From an uncultured Polaribacter sp. (GTDB lineage: Bacteria > Bacteroidota > Bacteroidia > Flavobacteriales > Flavobacteriaceae), in NCBI RefSeq assembly GCF_947503875.1, contig NZ_CANNFH010000001.1:1-64000 (forward strand): 64,000 nt of DNA, written 5' to 3'. The notes beneath the pieces were generated by a model that did not search any database, was not told the DNA's origin, and worked only from the letters and a program-made list of their open reading frames with translations. A program made the translations under genes and the position numbers. The first letter of the stretch is position 1. Every line of letters starts with the position of its first letter. Positions 18,830-27,152 of this stretch are shown piece after piece.

Positions 18830-18855
18830 AATTCAAATATCTAGCTAATCCCATT

Positions 18856-18868
18856 TTTAAAATAGGAC
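18856..18868 (-). promoter_or_regulatory. Late-promoter-like motif before the fibre unit
   Basis: GTCCTATTTTAAA on the minus strand, 26 nt before the ATG at 18829. Confidence 0.6.
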
Positions 18869-18874
18869 AACTTT

Positions 18875-19819
18875 TTACAAGCCAACTAAAGACTTGGTAT
18901 TAGTTAATGTTATATGCTTTTGTGCTTCTTGAATCTGATATTCTGGAAACTTTTCAGTATTCGAAACTATTAGCTTAATTGCCAGTTTTAAATATTCTTC
19001 ACCCTCTACTTTCTTACTTTTTTTTGTGTGGACCAGAAAGTCGTTCACTTTTAAGTTAATATTGGTAACTGTTTTTTCATAAGGTAATACATCAAATCGC
19101 ATGTGCATTCCTTTAGCATCTAAAACAAACATTCCGTTATCTACTGTTTTCATTATTGTAAAAGCAACAATGGATTGTTGTAATAAATCTTTTACTTGTT
19201 TTCTTACAGTATCTGTTTGATTAATTTTTAAAGCCACTAACAAACTTGATCCTATGACTGGATTTATAAATTGATCTTCGACAACTTTAAGCGTAGGTTT
19301 CATAGCAACAAAAGTTTGCCTACTGTTAAAGATGTGATAGTATTTATTAAGAATTGACGTTTTGTTTACTAATAATTCTTTGTAAACTGTGTAGCAATCT
19401 GAACTAAACCACGCTGAAAATTTATCTGCGGATTTTTCCATTACTTCTAATAATTCATCCAATGCCTCGTGGCCAGACTTTTTAAAAGAGCGTTGCAATT
19501 CTTTAAATTGTTTATCGGATGCAGTTTTTGTGTTTTCATTAGCGGTTACATGAATACCATTATCTGTTACTTGAACAGCTCCAATAGGTAAATACAAGTA
19601 ATATCCAAAATTAGCTACTGCTTCTTGAGCTAATTCTTGAGCTGCTTTTATAATCGAATCCGTTTGTTCTGATTCAAATACTAATAATTGATCTGAACCA
19701 ATTAAAGGTTTCAAAAAATTACGTTCAGCTTTTCTTAAATATGGTTTTACATTATCTATATCTACTGAGCCATTTACAGAAATATATTCTCGAAGTGTTG
19801 CTGTATCTTTTATAATCAT
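18875..19819 (-). CDS. Putative head-tail adaptor (DUF6712-like)
   Basis: 314 residues, largely helical, no membrane segment. It seems to contain two related halves, both with a repeated plan of paired helices around a KPLIGSDQL/NPVIGSSLL motif (near residues 38 and 187). It resembles proteins of unknown function found directly after portal genes in Bacteroidota phages. The 4-nt overlap with the portal suggests a connector or neck role. The family name is from memory and uncertain. Confidence 0.55.
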   Translation of the reverse strand: MIIKDTATLREYISVNGSVDIDNVKPYLRKAERNFLKPLIGSDQLLVFESEQTDSIIKAAQELAQEAVANFGYYLYLPIGAVQVTDNGIHVTANENTKTASDKQFKELQRSFKKSGHEALDELLEVMEKSADKFSAWFSSDCYTVYKELLVNKTSILNKYYHIFNSRQTFVAMKPTLKVVEDQFINPVIGSSLLVALKINQTDTVRKQVKDLLQQSIVAFTIMKTVDNGMFVLDAKGMHMRFDVLPYEKTVTNINLKVNDFLVHTKKSKKVEGEEYLKLAIKLIVSNTEKFPEYQIQEAQKHITLTNTKSLVGL

Positions 19820-21162
19820 AATTGAGCTGCTTTTTGTGTTCCTGTAGGATTTTGGTCTAAAGTTGTAAACGTTGTTTCTTCAAAACCACCAACTAGTTTT
19901 TCATCCCAACCGTTGTAATCTTGGATGAATTCAAAAATTTCTAAAGTGGTTTCTCTGTCTGGTTTTTTTAAAGCGGATAGAATGAACCAATCTAATCTTT
20001 TATCACTTCCAGAACCACCACCGTCTTTAGTACCAGGTACTCCTGCACCAATTAAAGAAGGAGAAACTCCTGCTGCTGTTAAAGCTGCTTGTATCCCTGC
20101 TGCTGTATCATCTAGATACGCACCGTCTTTTTTGCCTTTTTCGATTTCAGTAATTTTTAGTCCAGGCTGTGGAGTGCCATTATCATCTTTATAAATAATT
20201 GACATAATGCTTTTACCTCCATTTTCTACACCACGTAATGATTGATCTAATTGTTCAATAAATTCTTTTCTAATTTCATCTTGCTTTTCTGGAGTAAAAC
20301 CTTCCCACTTATTATTATACTTTCTTTCAAAGTATTCTTCAAAGACTTCAACGTGTAGATTCACGTTCATTTTTTCTTCTAAAAAGGCTTTCTTAAATTT
20401 TGGTATGGAATTAATAATATCTAACCAACCACTACTTTCTATAGATTGCCATTCTGGATCTGGATAATAACCGCTAGTAAGCATTGGAAAACAAACAGGA
20501 CGAACAAAGTTGTGAATTTTATGTTTTTTGCAGTATTCCTTTACTTCTTCAGCTGATAAAAAAGAGTTGATTAAAGGAATTTTATCTACATATTTAGATG
20601 CAACATCAACGCCTTCTTCCCATTTAGAAGAAACGTACAAATTATTTATTGTACGTGTGTTTTCGTCCATAATTTCAAAACGACTATCTGCTGCGAATTG
20701 TCGTTTTACTCGATTTATTTTTTTGAAATCTTTAGACAAAACATATTCTGGACACGCAAAATGCCAGTATTCTTCATCAGAAATAATTTCTTTAAAAAAA
20801 CGCTTCATTCTGTTGCGTTTAAAAAAAGCATTAATCTCTGCATGCTTGTGTAAAGGAATTTGTTTTATAATTCGTTTTTCATTTTCGTAAGTTTCTTCTG
20901 CTAAAATAAAACCAGAACCATAGTGTGCATTTATATTAACTCTTAAACCCCTTCTTAACGTTCCTGTGGGTTTTATTTTCTTTGTTATTTTTTGAGGATA
21001 ATCATTATTAGCACCCCAAGCTGCAATTTTACCAGAAGCGTTTTCGGTATGCAGAATTACACTAGTTACATTTGCATCTGCTTTTTTAGTTGAAGCGAAC
21101 GTAACTATAGCTTTGGTATTTCCTCCTGTAATGGCTACATCGCCTATAAATGTTGTACTCAT
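19816..21162 (-). CDS. Putative portal protein
   Basis: 448 residues. It starts MSTTFIGDVAITGG and has an aromatic-rich alpha/beta body with PDPEWQSIESSGWLD. The portal-like C-terminal half carries QAALTAAGVSPSLIGAG and a flexible GTKDGGGSGSDKR linker. Location (terminase large, one small gene, then this gene, then adaptor) and size fit a Bacteroidota phage portal. The dodecameric portal is the DNA entry and exit channel at the capsid vertex. Confidence 0.72.
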   Translation of the reverse strand: MSTTFIGDVAITGGNTKAIVTFASTKKADANVTSVILHTENASGKIAAWGANNDYPQKITKKIKPTGTLRRGLRVNINAHYGSGFILAEETYENEKRIIKQIPLHKHAEINAFFKRNRMKRFFKEIISDEEYWHFACPEYVLSKDFKKINRVKRQFAADSRFEIMDENTRTINNLYVSSKWEEGVDVASKYVDKIPLINSFLSAEEVKEYCKKHKIHNFVRPVCFPMLTSGYYPDPEWQSIESSGWLDIINSIPKFKKAFLEEKMNVNLHVEVFEEYFERKYNNKWEGFTPEKQDEIRKEFIEQLDQSLRGVENGGKSIMSIIYKDDNGTPQPGLKITEIEKGKKDGAYLDDTAAGIQAALTAAGVSPSLIGAGVPGTKDGGGSGSDKRLDWFILSALKKPDRETTLEIFEFIQDYNGWDEKLVGGFEETTFTTLDQNPTGTQKAAQL

Positions 21163-21503
21163 TAATAAATAACTTTTTTACCGTTAATTGAAATAATTAA
21201 TCGAATATGAATTTTTTTCTTTTGTCCATTTTGTAGTTCTAAATTTCTAGTTCTATTTTCAAAATGGTTCGGATTTCTTTTTGAGGTTGTGCCAGATTGC
21301 ACCGCTTTTATTAAAGAAGTTTTGGATGGTATACCTTTTTTAGAGCGTAATTTTTTTACTTGCTTATACTCATAAAGTTTACCTCCAGTTTTAGAGTTTC
21401 TTTGAAGCGAACGAAATGTGATATCAAAAGGATAAGCGTTACCTTCTTTATCTTTTTTATCGATTATCGCAAGTGCATCTTTTAAAGAAATAGTTTCTTC
21501 CAT
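21162..21503 (-). CDS. Small basic late protein before the portal
   Basis: 113 residues, very basic (KKLRSKKGIPSKTS, NGQKKKIHIRL). No known domain is recognised. Its stop overlaps the portal start. It is preceded by the late motif (21530-21542) 26 nt upstream of the ATG and by a 315-bp non-coding gap. A DNA- or RNA-binding role is suggested only by charge. Confidence 0.6.
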   Translation of the reverse strand: MEETISLKDALAIIDKKDKEGNAYPFDITFRSLQRNSKTGGKLYEYKQVKKLRSKKGIPSKTSLIKAVQSGTTSKRNPNHFENRTRNLELQNGQKKKIHIRLIISINGKKVIY

Positions 21504-21818
21504 AATGCTAATTTCGTGCGACTAGTCATTTTAAAATAGGACAGAATATTTTTAATCATTTTTGTAGTAGAAAAGAAGATTATTTCTAATAAAAGCACGT
21601 TTTTTTATTAGGATAAGATTAAAAAACAAACTATTTACATTGTTTTTCTACTGATAATCTCATTTTTTAATTAGTAAGTATTTTGTTTTCAGACACTTAA
21701 ATATTAAAATATTCTTGTAGAATCTCTTTTATACATTCTCTTCACGCCTCGTCCTTTGACGAATGACAATTGCCATGGTCAAAAAAAGAGGATATATGAA
21801 AATTGAGTTGTAAAATAG
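21504..21818 (-). other. Structured 315-bp non-coding gap between terL and the portal unit
   Basis: No ORF that I can support. It holds four perfect complementary pairs: 21549-21557 with 21617-21625 (9 bp), 21566-21574 with 21644-21652 (9 bp), 21577-21583 with 21654-21660 (7 bp), and the hairpin 21586-21594 with 21603-21611 (9 bp, 8-nt loop). The order is interleaved, which is pseudoknot-compatible. It also contains an inverse copy of TGGCAATTGTC near 21765 and the late motif at 21530. AT richness raises the chance level for these pairings. Confidence 0.45.
21530..21542 (-). promoter_or_regulatory. Late-promoter-like motif before the portal unit
   Basis: GTCCTATTTTAAA on the minus strand, 26 nt before the ATG at 21503. 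Confidence 0.6.
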
Positions 21819-23339
21819 CTACATCGTAGTTGGTAGATCCCAGTATTCTTTTTCGGGTTTCAATAAGTCTTTATAGATCGAGTAGATGGGTATGTCAAAG
21901 GCATCAGGTAGGTGGGTGGTGTGCTGTTGCTTTTTCTTTGCATTGCGTTCATCCTTCTTTACCTTTTGTATTCCGTTCTTACCTTCAGAAGCTTCAGTAC
22001 GTTCTAATCCAATGATAAGATCTGGATTATTTTGTTCGTTAATCTCAATGCCAGGGTAACGAGAACTACTTCCCTTGAACATCATATTGATAAGGATATA
22101 CTTGTCATTATGTGGTGCTACTGGCTTACGCTTACTCTTATCATATACAGTCCATCCTTTAGATTGGAGTAATCGCACCAATACATCTCCATAAGTTTCG
22201 TTAGTACCTTTCCTAACCTTGGCGTTACCATCGTGACCATAATATAAGTGTACTACCTTGTTTGGTAAAGGTGCATAGTATTCTACAAAGTCGTTAATCA
22301 AATCTTCTAAATCTCTTGACTCACTAGATTGGCTAGCCCACATAGATTTTAGAACACGGTATTTATTCGGTAATTTCTGGCTAATTACAGCAGATATAAA
22401 TGTACCCCAATCAATAGATAGAATTAGCGGCCGACCTTTATCTATATCATTGTCTTGTTTGCTATTAAAAGAAGCTTTAGTGTAGTCGGATGTAATACTC
22501 TCTAGATAATCATTGTCATAGTCAGTATAATAATGTTTTTCAGCTTTTAATTGTGGATAGAATCCGTTCAATATTTCTTTTGGTCGTATGTTTAGAATTT
22601 CAGCATTATAGTATAATTCAGATGGAGCTTCATCCTTCATCTCTTCAAACCATTCCTCACGTAAGTTTAATTTGTTAATTAGAGCTGATGCTTTAATAAA
22701 TGCATACTTTTTAGGTTTACGTTTTGCTACTTCTTCCATATCAGTAAACCAACGCCCCTTTTTTGTCATTGGAGTAGAAGAAGCATAAATTTCGGCTCCT
22801 AATAATGTTGCTTTTTCAAATCGTGCTTCTTTAGCTCTATTCGTTGTTTTTACATTAGCAAATAATTTTTCGGAATCAAATAAAGCTGCTTCATCTCCAA
22901 GAATACCAAAAGAATTCAAACCACGTCCACTATTTGGATTATCTAAAGAAACTAATTGAAAAACCGCACCATTAGAGAAGTGAATAATATTGTCCCATTT
23001 GTCTGGAGCATAAATAGGTTCAGCAAAACCAAACTTTGCACCATTTTTACCAACTACATAATCATACCCTTCATAAATACCTAAAACAGCTAATCCTTTT
23101 TTAGTAGATGGTAATGTACGTGCTAATATTTGTTGGTATGTAGAACCAACCAGTGCAAATGAAGCTCCGGGCATTTGCTTTACCATTTCTTTCATAAAAA
23201 ATGCTAGAATAAATGATTTCCCAGTACCACGACCCCACTCAAGGTATATTTTTGTTTTTTTTAAAACTGTAACAGCCAAAACAGCTGCCAATTGCGCTGC
23301 ATTTAGTATGACCTCTAAATATTTGCTAATCTTCCCCAT
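21819..23339 (-). CDS. terL: Terminase large subunit
   Basis: 506 residues. An ATPase domain with Walker A GRGTGKS (residues 36-42) and Walker B ILGDEA (145-150, catalytic Glu present) is followed by an RNase H-like nuclease domain with LSIDWG near 306-311. It is the packaging motor that cuts and translocates phage DNA into the procapsid. It overlaps the small subunit by 14 nt and is followed by the structured gap at 21504-21818. Length is typical for the family. Confidence 0.92.
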   Translation of the reverse strand: MGKISKYLEVILNAAQLAAVLAVTVLKKTKIYLEWGRGTGKSFILAFFMKEMVKQMPGASFALVGSTYQQILARTLPSTKKGLAVLGIYEGYDYVVGKNGAKFGFAEPIYAPDKWDNIIHFSNGAVFQLVSLDNPNSGRGLNSFGILGDEAALFDSEKLFANVKTTNRAKEARFEKATLLGAEIYASSTPMTKKGRWFTDMEEVAKRKPKKYAFIKASALINKLNLREEWFEEMKDEAPSELYYNAEILNIRPKEILNGFYPQLKAEKHYYTDYDNDYLESITSDYTKASFNSKQDNDIDKGRPLILSIDWGTFISAVISQKLPNKYRVLKSMWASQSSESRDLEDLINDFVEYYAPLPNKVVHLYYGHDGNAKVRKGTNETYGDVLVRLLQSKGWTVYDKSKRKPVAPHNDKYILINMMFKGSSSRYPGIEINEQNNPDLIIGLERTEASEGKNGIQKVKKDERNAKKKQQHTTHLPDAFDIPIYSIYKDLLKPEKEYWDLPTTM

Positions 23340-23901
23340 TGTCTTCTACTTCTTCAAAATCAGTGTCCACTGTTAGGTTATTAAAATCTAAAGAACCTGT
23401 TAAAAGATGGCTTAATATTGCATTACCTACTTCTTTATTTATAGACATTTTTACAGGCTTATTCTCTAACTTTTCTGGATTAAAGTTTATAGCGTTTTCT
23501 TTGTCTACTTCTGCATATTTACCCATTAATTCTAGAGCCTTTCCGATTGCTTTTAAATCTTTAGCTTTTACAGCCATTAATAAAAATTTGTGTGAATATT
23601 CCAGTAAGATTGCTAACGAACCGTCTCGATCAGCTTTCATTACATTTCCAAATAGGCGTTCGGCATTTTTTAAATCTCGATAAGCTTGCGCTCTACTTAT
23701 CTCATATTTTTCCATTAGAACATTAGCGGCCTGTTCTCTGGAATGGAAATTTTGACGAAGAGTAAAAGCTGCTAACCAACGATCCTTTAATTCGATTTGC
23801 TTTTGAGTGAGCGGATATTTTGTAGAATCTTTGTAATAAGCATAAATCTTATCAAATGAAGAATCTCCTGTTTTTATAGTAGGTAAATGTTGTATTGCCA
23901 T
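23326..23901 (-). CDS. terS: Terminase small subunit
   Basis: 191 residues with an HTH-like segment (NVLMEKYEISRAQAYRDLKNAERLFG, about 62-87) and a helical oligomerisation region, just upstream of and overlapping terL. It recognises the packaging site and stimulates the large subunit. It is preceded by a 50-bp block (23899-23948, start codon included) identical to that upstream of the gene starting at 27062. Confidence 0.82.
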   Translation of the reverse strand: MAIQHLPTIKTGDSSFDKIYAYYKDSTKYPLTQKQIELKDRWLAAFTLRQNFHSREQAANVLMEKYEISRAQAYRDLKNAERLFGNVMKADRDGSLAILLEYSHKFLLMAVKAKDLKAIGKALELMGKYAEVDKENAINFNPEKLENKPVKMSINKEVGNAILSHLLTGSLDFNNLTVDTDFEEVEDNGED

Positions 23902-23948
23902 AGTGTAAAAGTGGCAATTGTCAGCTTTTTAGAATAGGACAAAAAAAA
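23899..23948 (-). promoter_or_regulatory. Terminator-adjacent late promoter block, copy 1
   Basis: 50 bp identical to 27060-27109. On the minus strand it reads a T8 tract, GTCCTATTCTAAA (23928-23940), GACAATTGCCA (23912-23922) and, 26 nt after the motif, the terS ATG. The T8 tract is also the T-run of the terminator for the upstream 80-residue gene. Confidence 0.7.
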
Positions 23949-23967
23949 CCACTCATTTACGAGTGGT
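23941..23967 (-). terminator. Terminator of the 80-residue gene
   Basis: ACCACTC/GAGTGGT stem with a 6-nt loop followed on the minus strand by a T run that continues directly into the late motif. Confidence 0.75.
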
Positions 23968-24020
23968 AAAAATTGCTATGAAAAAGAATGTGCTTTTAGC
24001 ACACCATAAATATAAACAAA

Positions 24021-24263
24021 TTATTCTACTTCTTTTAAGCACCAAACAAAATCAGTAACACCTCTTTTTTGTGGCTCATAACCTAATGTAGTAAGTAATT
24101 GATGTAAGTCGTAATCATCTATACAACCCGTTGGAAATATTTGAAAAAGTAAATTTAAAACCTCAGAAGTTGATAATTGAAGTTCATCTTTTGCATCTTG
24201 AATAGTAGTAGGTAAATAATGCTTTTTTAAAAATGCAGTTATTTCTAATGTTTTATCTATCAT
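24021..24263 (-). CDS. 80-residue phage protein behind a structured leader
   Basis: 80 residues, helical, with LQLSTSEVLNLLFQIFPTGCIDDYDLHQLLTTLGY resembling a small winged-helix or HTH fold. No family is assigned. It is a single-gene unit: its 5' leader holds an elaborate pseudoknot-like fold (24283-24391) and a terminator follows at 23941-23967. It lies between the methyltransferase and terS. Confidence 0.6.
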   Translation of the reverse strand: MIDKTLEITAFLKKHYLPTTIQDAKDELQLSTSEVLNLLFQIFPTGCIDDYDLHQLLTTLGYEPQKRGVTDFVWCLKEVE

Positions 24264-24282
24264 AATTAGAAAGTATTAAATA

Positions 24283-24391
24283 CCCACGCAAGGTTGCGAA
24301 ACATCTTACTCAAAAGCAAAATACAGGCAAAGCCTGTACTTACGTGGGATTGTACTTTCCTTGCTTTTGAGTTTAAAAAAATGTTTCGCAA
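24283..24391 (-). ncRNA. Candidate structured RNA or cis-regulatory leader with pseudoknot
   Basis: Four perfect pairings in 109 nt of non-coding DNA: P1 24381-24391 with 24294-24304 (11 bp); P2 24361-24372 with 24308-24319 (12 bp), nested in P1; P3 hairpin 24332-24338 with 24322-24328 (7 bp, 3-nt loop); and the GC-rich CGTGGG/CCCACG pair 24343-24348 with 24283-24288 (6 bp), which crosses P1 and P2 and so forms a pseudoknot. On the minus strand it ends about 20 nt before the ATG at 24263. It does not match a riboswitch class that I recognise. A DNA-level role near the terminase (packaging site) is the alternative. Confidence 0.6.
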
Positions 24392-24401
24392 AGTAAATAT
24401 A

Positions 24402-25682
24402 CTATATTTCTACATATTTATTCCATTCAACTTTATCCAATGTTTGACCATTCTTTTTAATTTCAAAATCTAAATCATTATCAATCATATATTGTAACCA
24501 TCTACGAATATCAACATCTACATAAACTGGATCTAATTCCATTCCATAACAATTGCGCCAAGTTTGTTCGCAAGCTATTAATGTGGACCCACCACCTAAA
24601 AACAAATCGCCAACGATATCCTTTTGTTTAGAACTATTTTTTATCAGATAAATAATAATTTCAATTGGTTTCATTGTTGGATGATCTGCATTGCGTACTG
24701 GTCTATCAAATTCTAATACAGTAGTTTGTTTTCTGTCAGAATACCATGGATGTGCAGCACCTTCTTTCCAACCGTATAAAATAGGTTCGTGTTTCCAATG
24801 ATAATCCTGCCTTCCCATTACAAGGCTGTTCTTAACCCAAATTAGACATTGAGTTAATTTATATCCTGCATCTTTTAAGGCGTTTCTAAAATTAGCACCT
24901 TCACTATCTGCATGAAAAACATAAATAGGAGAACCTGCTTCAGCGTTTAAAAATGTTTCTTGATAGAATAAATAAAGAAATGTATAAAACGAATCATTAT
25001 CCATTTTATCATTTTTGATTTTCAATTTTTCTTTTGTACCACCTTCATAATTTACGTTATAAGGTGGGTCAGTAACTACCAGATTAAATAGTTTAGACTC
25101 AAGAAGTTTTTTATAATCTTTAGAATTCGTGCTATCTCCACAAACTACCCGGTGATGCAATTCTTTCTGTTTACTTATCAACTCATATACATCTCCTAAA
25201 ATAGTAATAGGTTCTTTGGGTGGTGTTAAATCCGTTTCTTTCTCTTCTTCTTGCTTTAGGTCATCTGGCAAAATATCTGAAGGGAGTTCTATGTCATTAA
25301 TATCTAATCCTAATTCAAGTAAATCTACATCAGCAAAACATTCTTCTAAAATATCTACATTCCAAAATCCTACAGAAATATTAGAAACAACATTGTATTC
25401 TTTAAACTCCTGGTCCGTTAATGTTCTATTTGGCAGTCTTACATCTATTAAATCATCTCCACGTCCTAAATCCATTAAAACTTTAACACGTTGATGACCT
25501 GCAATAATTACTTTATCTGTATTTACAGCAGGAATTTCAGCAAGATTGTATTTCTCAAGACTATTTTTTAATTTTTCTAATCGCTCTGGAGTAATTTTAC
25601 GAGGATTATAATTGCAAGGAACTAAATCTTTTACTTTTAGTTTTTCGGTATGCCATTCTAAAGGAGCTAAAATATCATTCAT
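24402..25682 (-). CDS. ParB-like domain fused to DNA N-methyltransferase
   Basis: 426 residues. The N-terminal 110 residues are ParB/Srx-like (NPRKITPERLEKLKNSL, VIIAGHQRVKVL). The C-terminal 270 residues are a DNA N6-adenine/N4-cytosine methyltransferase with catalytic DPPYNV near residue 207 and the AdoMet-binding DLFLGGGST near 362 (motif IV before motif I, beta class order). Fusions of this type are common in phages near the terminase. They may modify phage DNA for protection or mark it for packaging. It overlaps nothing; a structured leader for the next gene follows. Confidence 0.88.
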   Translation of the reverse strand: MNDILAPLEWHTEKLKVKDLVPCNYNPRKITPERLEKLKNSLEKYNLAEIPAVNTDKVIIAGHQRVKVLMDLGRGDDLIDVRLPNRTLTDQEFKEYNVVSNISVGFWNVDILEECFADVDLLELGLDINDIELPSDILPDDLKQEEEKETDLTPPKEPITILGDVYELISKQKELHHRVVCGDSTNSKDYKKLLESKLFNLVVTDPPYNVNYEGGTKEKLKIKNDKMDNDSFYTFLYLFYQETFLNAEAGSPIYVFHADSEGANFRNALKDAGYKLTQCLIWVKNSLVMGRQDYHWKHEPILYGWKEGAAHPWYSDRKQTTVLEFDRPVRNADHPTMKPIEIIIYLIKNSSKQKDIVGDLFLGGGSTLIACEQTWRNCYGMELDPVYVDVDIRRWLQYMIDNDLDFEIKKNGQTLDKVEWNKYVEI

Positions 25683-25687
25683 CTTTT

Positions 25688-26308
25688 TTAATCTATATCA
25701 CAGCTCACATCATCACGATCTGAAGTTATGGTTTCATAATCTGTTGTAAAGTATGATACAACACCGCTTAAATCTCCTAAATAATAAGGCGCATCATATT
25801 TTTGAGAATCTCCAAAAACTAATGTAGTTACAGTTTCTCCATCTTTGGTAGCTTCTATTTTACTGCTAGATTCTATTAACTTACAAGGTTGCTTTTTAGA
25901 ACCAAATTGTCTTTTAAAATTGCTCCCAAACTCTGGTGCTAATACAATTAAATCTTTTCCTTTAAGCCAACGTTTAAAACCTAATAAATCTGCTTTAGAA
26001 CCTAAAAGCTGTACAGTTAATTTATTTTCTTGTAATGGAGATTTAGTAGCAGTACCAATTTGAGTTGTTTCTAAAGAAACACTTTCTTGTATTGCTTTTA
26101 CTTTGGTAAAATTTACGCCATCTATAAAAGTATGATTGTTTTTAATCACAATTAAATCATCAATTACACTATCTGGTTTTAGCTTTTTAATTTCTATTGG
26201 CTCTGTAATGTTTAGCATTTCATCTACCAAACCAACATATATTTCTTCGTGATGGAAACCGGCTGTAACTTCGTCAAATTCAGTTCCTAAATTTTCTATC
26301 TTAATCAT
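25688..26308 (-). CDS. Tail-tube-like structural protein, paralogue A (CDID-tailed)
   Basis: 206 residues, clearly paralogous to the gene at 27992: shared cores include QENKLTVQLLGSK, LLGFKR, VLAPEFGS, ESSSKIEAT, TTLVF and QKYDAP. It is beta-rich, of tail-tube or capsid-decoration size. It carries an extra acidic C-terminal tail ending ETITSDRDDVSCDID that the paralogue lacks but the 38-residue ORF at 18713 shares. It overlaps the upstream 253-residue gene by 8 nt and lies 5 bp before the methyltransferase. Confidence 0.6.
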   Translation of the reverse strand: MIKIENLGTEFDEVTAGFHHEEIYVGLVDEMLNITEPIEIKKLKPDSVIDDLIVIKNNHTFIDGVNFTKVKAIQESVSLETTQIGTATKSPLQENKLTVQLLGSKADLLGFKRWLKGKDLIVLAPEFGSNFKRQFGSKKQPCKLIESSSKIEATKDGETVTTLVFGDSQKYDAPYYLGDLSGVVSYFTTDYETITSDRDDVSCDID

Positions 26309-27062
26309 TTTTTGGTGTATTTATCAATTCATTTAATTGTTGTAAATCAAGTTCGTGTTCTAGTAATTTACTTTTTGCTTTTTCTAAAGCAATTGCTTGT
26401 TTAGTGGTTTCAGATTTGGACAAATTTTGCCCTAAATCTTTTTCAAAACTTTCAACCTTTTTTTTGCATTTAGATACAGAAATTCGCTTATTATTTCTTG
26501 ATTGAATTAATTGTGCAGCAGTTAAAGAACTGTAGTTTCTTGGAGCAATATTCAACACTACTTTATGATCTACATAATGCTTTAAAACTTTTTGAGTAGT
26601 TTCTATAGCATCAAACAAGTCTTCTATTTCGATACATAAAGAAAGTGCTGCACCTTCTTCTGATGGATGCAACTCGTTTAGTTTTAATTTTAAAGAAATT
26701 GCTTTCTGAAAATCATTTCTTTGCTTAATAGATATTGCATGTAAATCTGTATGTAATTCATTTAATCGATAGAAGTAGAATGATGTCTTTTTATTATTGG
26801 TTAATGGTTTTCGTTCGCTACCATCAATTTTAATATCAATATTGTATTGTGATTTTTTTTCATTTTTCACAATAAGAGGTTTTGATATTGTGCCTTTTTC
26901 TCTAAACTTACCAAGCTCATATTTTAACTTTTCAAAATTAGAAGGACTTTCTTTTCTTAAGAATAAGCGTACTAAATTAGGGCTATGCCCTTTTAATGAA
27001 GCGTATAGTAAAACACCTGCATTATAATCAGAACCATTAGAGAACCACTCGTTTACTTTCAT
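26301..27062 (-). CDS. Hypothetical phage protein with coiled coil
   Basis: 253 residues: an N-terminal globular part beginning MKVNEWFSNGSDYNAGVLLYASLKGHSPNLVRLFLRK and a C-terminal charged coiled coil (about 180-250). No known domain is recognised. It is the first gene of a unit with paralogue A and the methyltransferase, and is driven by the late block copy 2 (27060-27109). Confidence 0.55.
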   Translation of the reverse strand: MKVNEWFSNGSDYNAGVLLYASLKGHSPNLVRLFLRKESPSNFEKLKYELGKFREKGTISKPLIVKNEKKSQYNIDIKIDGSERKPLTNNKKTSFYFYRLNELHTDLHAISIKQRNDFQKAISLKLKLNELHPSEEGAALSLCIEIEDLFDAIETTQKVLKHYVDHKVVLNIAPRNYSSLTAAQLIQSRNNKRISVSKCKKKVESFEKDLGQNLSKSETTKQAIALEKAKSKLLEHELDLQQLNELINTPKND

Positions 27063-27109
27063 AGTGTAAAAGTGGCAATTGTCAGCTTTTTAGAATAGGA
27101 CAAAAAAAA
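27060..27109 (-). promoter_or_regulatory. Terminator-adjacent late promoter block, copy 2
   Basis: 50 bp identical to 23899-23948, including the start codon. The late motif is at 27089-27101, 26 nt before the ATG at 27062, and TGGCAATTGTC is at 27073-27083. Confidence 0.7.
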
Positions 27110-27131
27110 GACACTCAATTGAGTGTCTTTT
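27102..27131 (-). terminator. Terminator of the secreted moron
   Basis: AAAAGACACTC/GAGTGTCTTTT stem with a 4-nt loop; on the minus strand the T tract runs straight into the late motif at 27089-27101. Confidence 0.8.
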
Positions 27132-27152
27132 AATATTTATTGAAATTAACTT

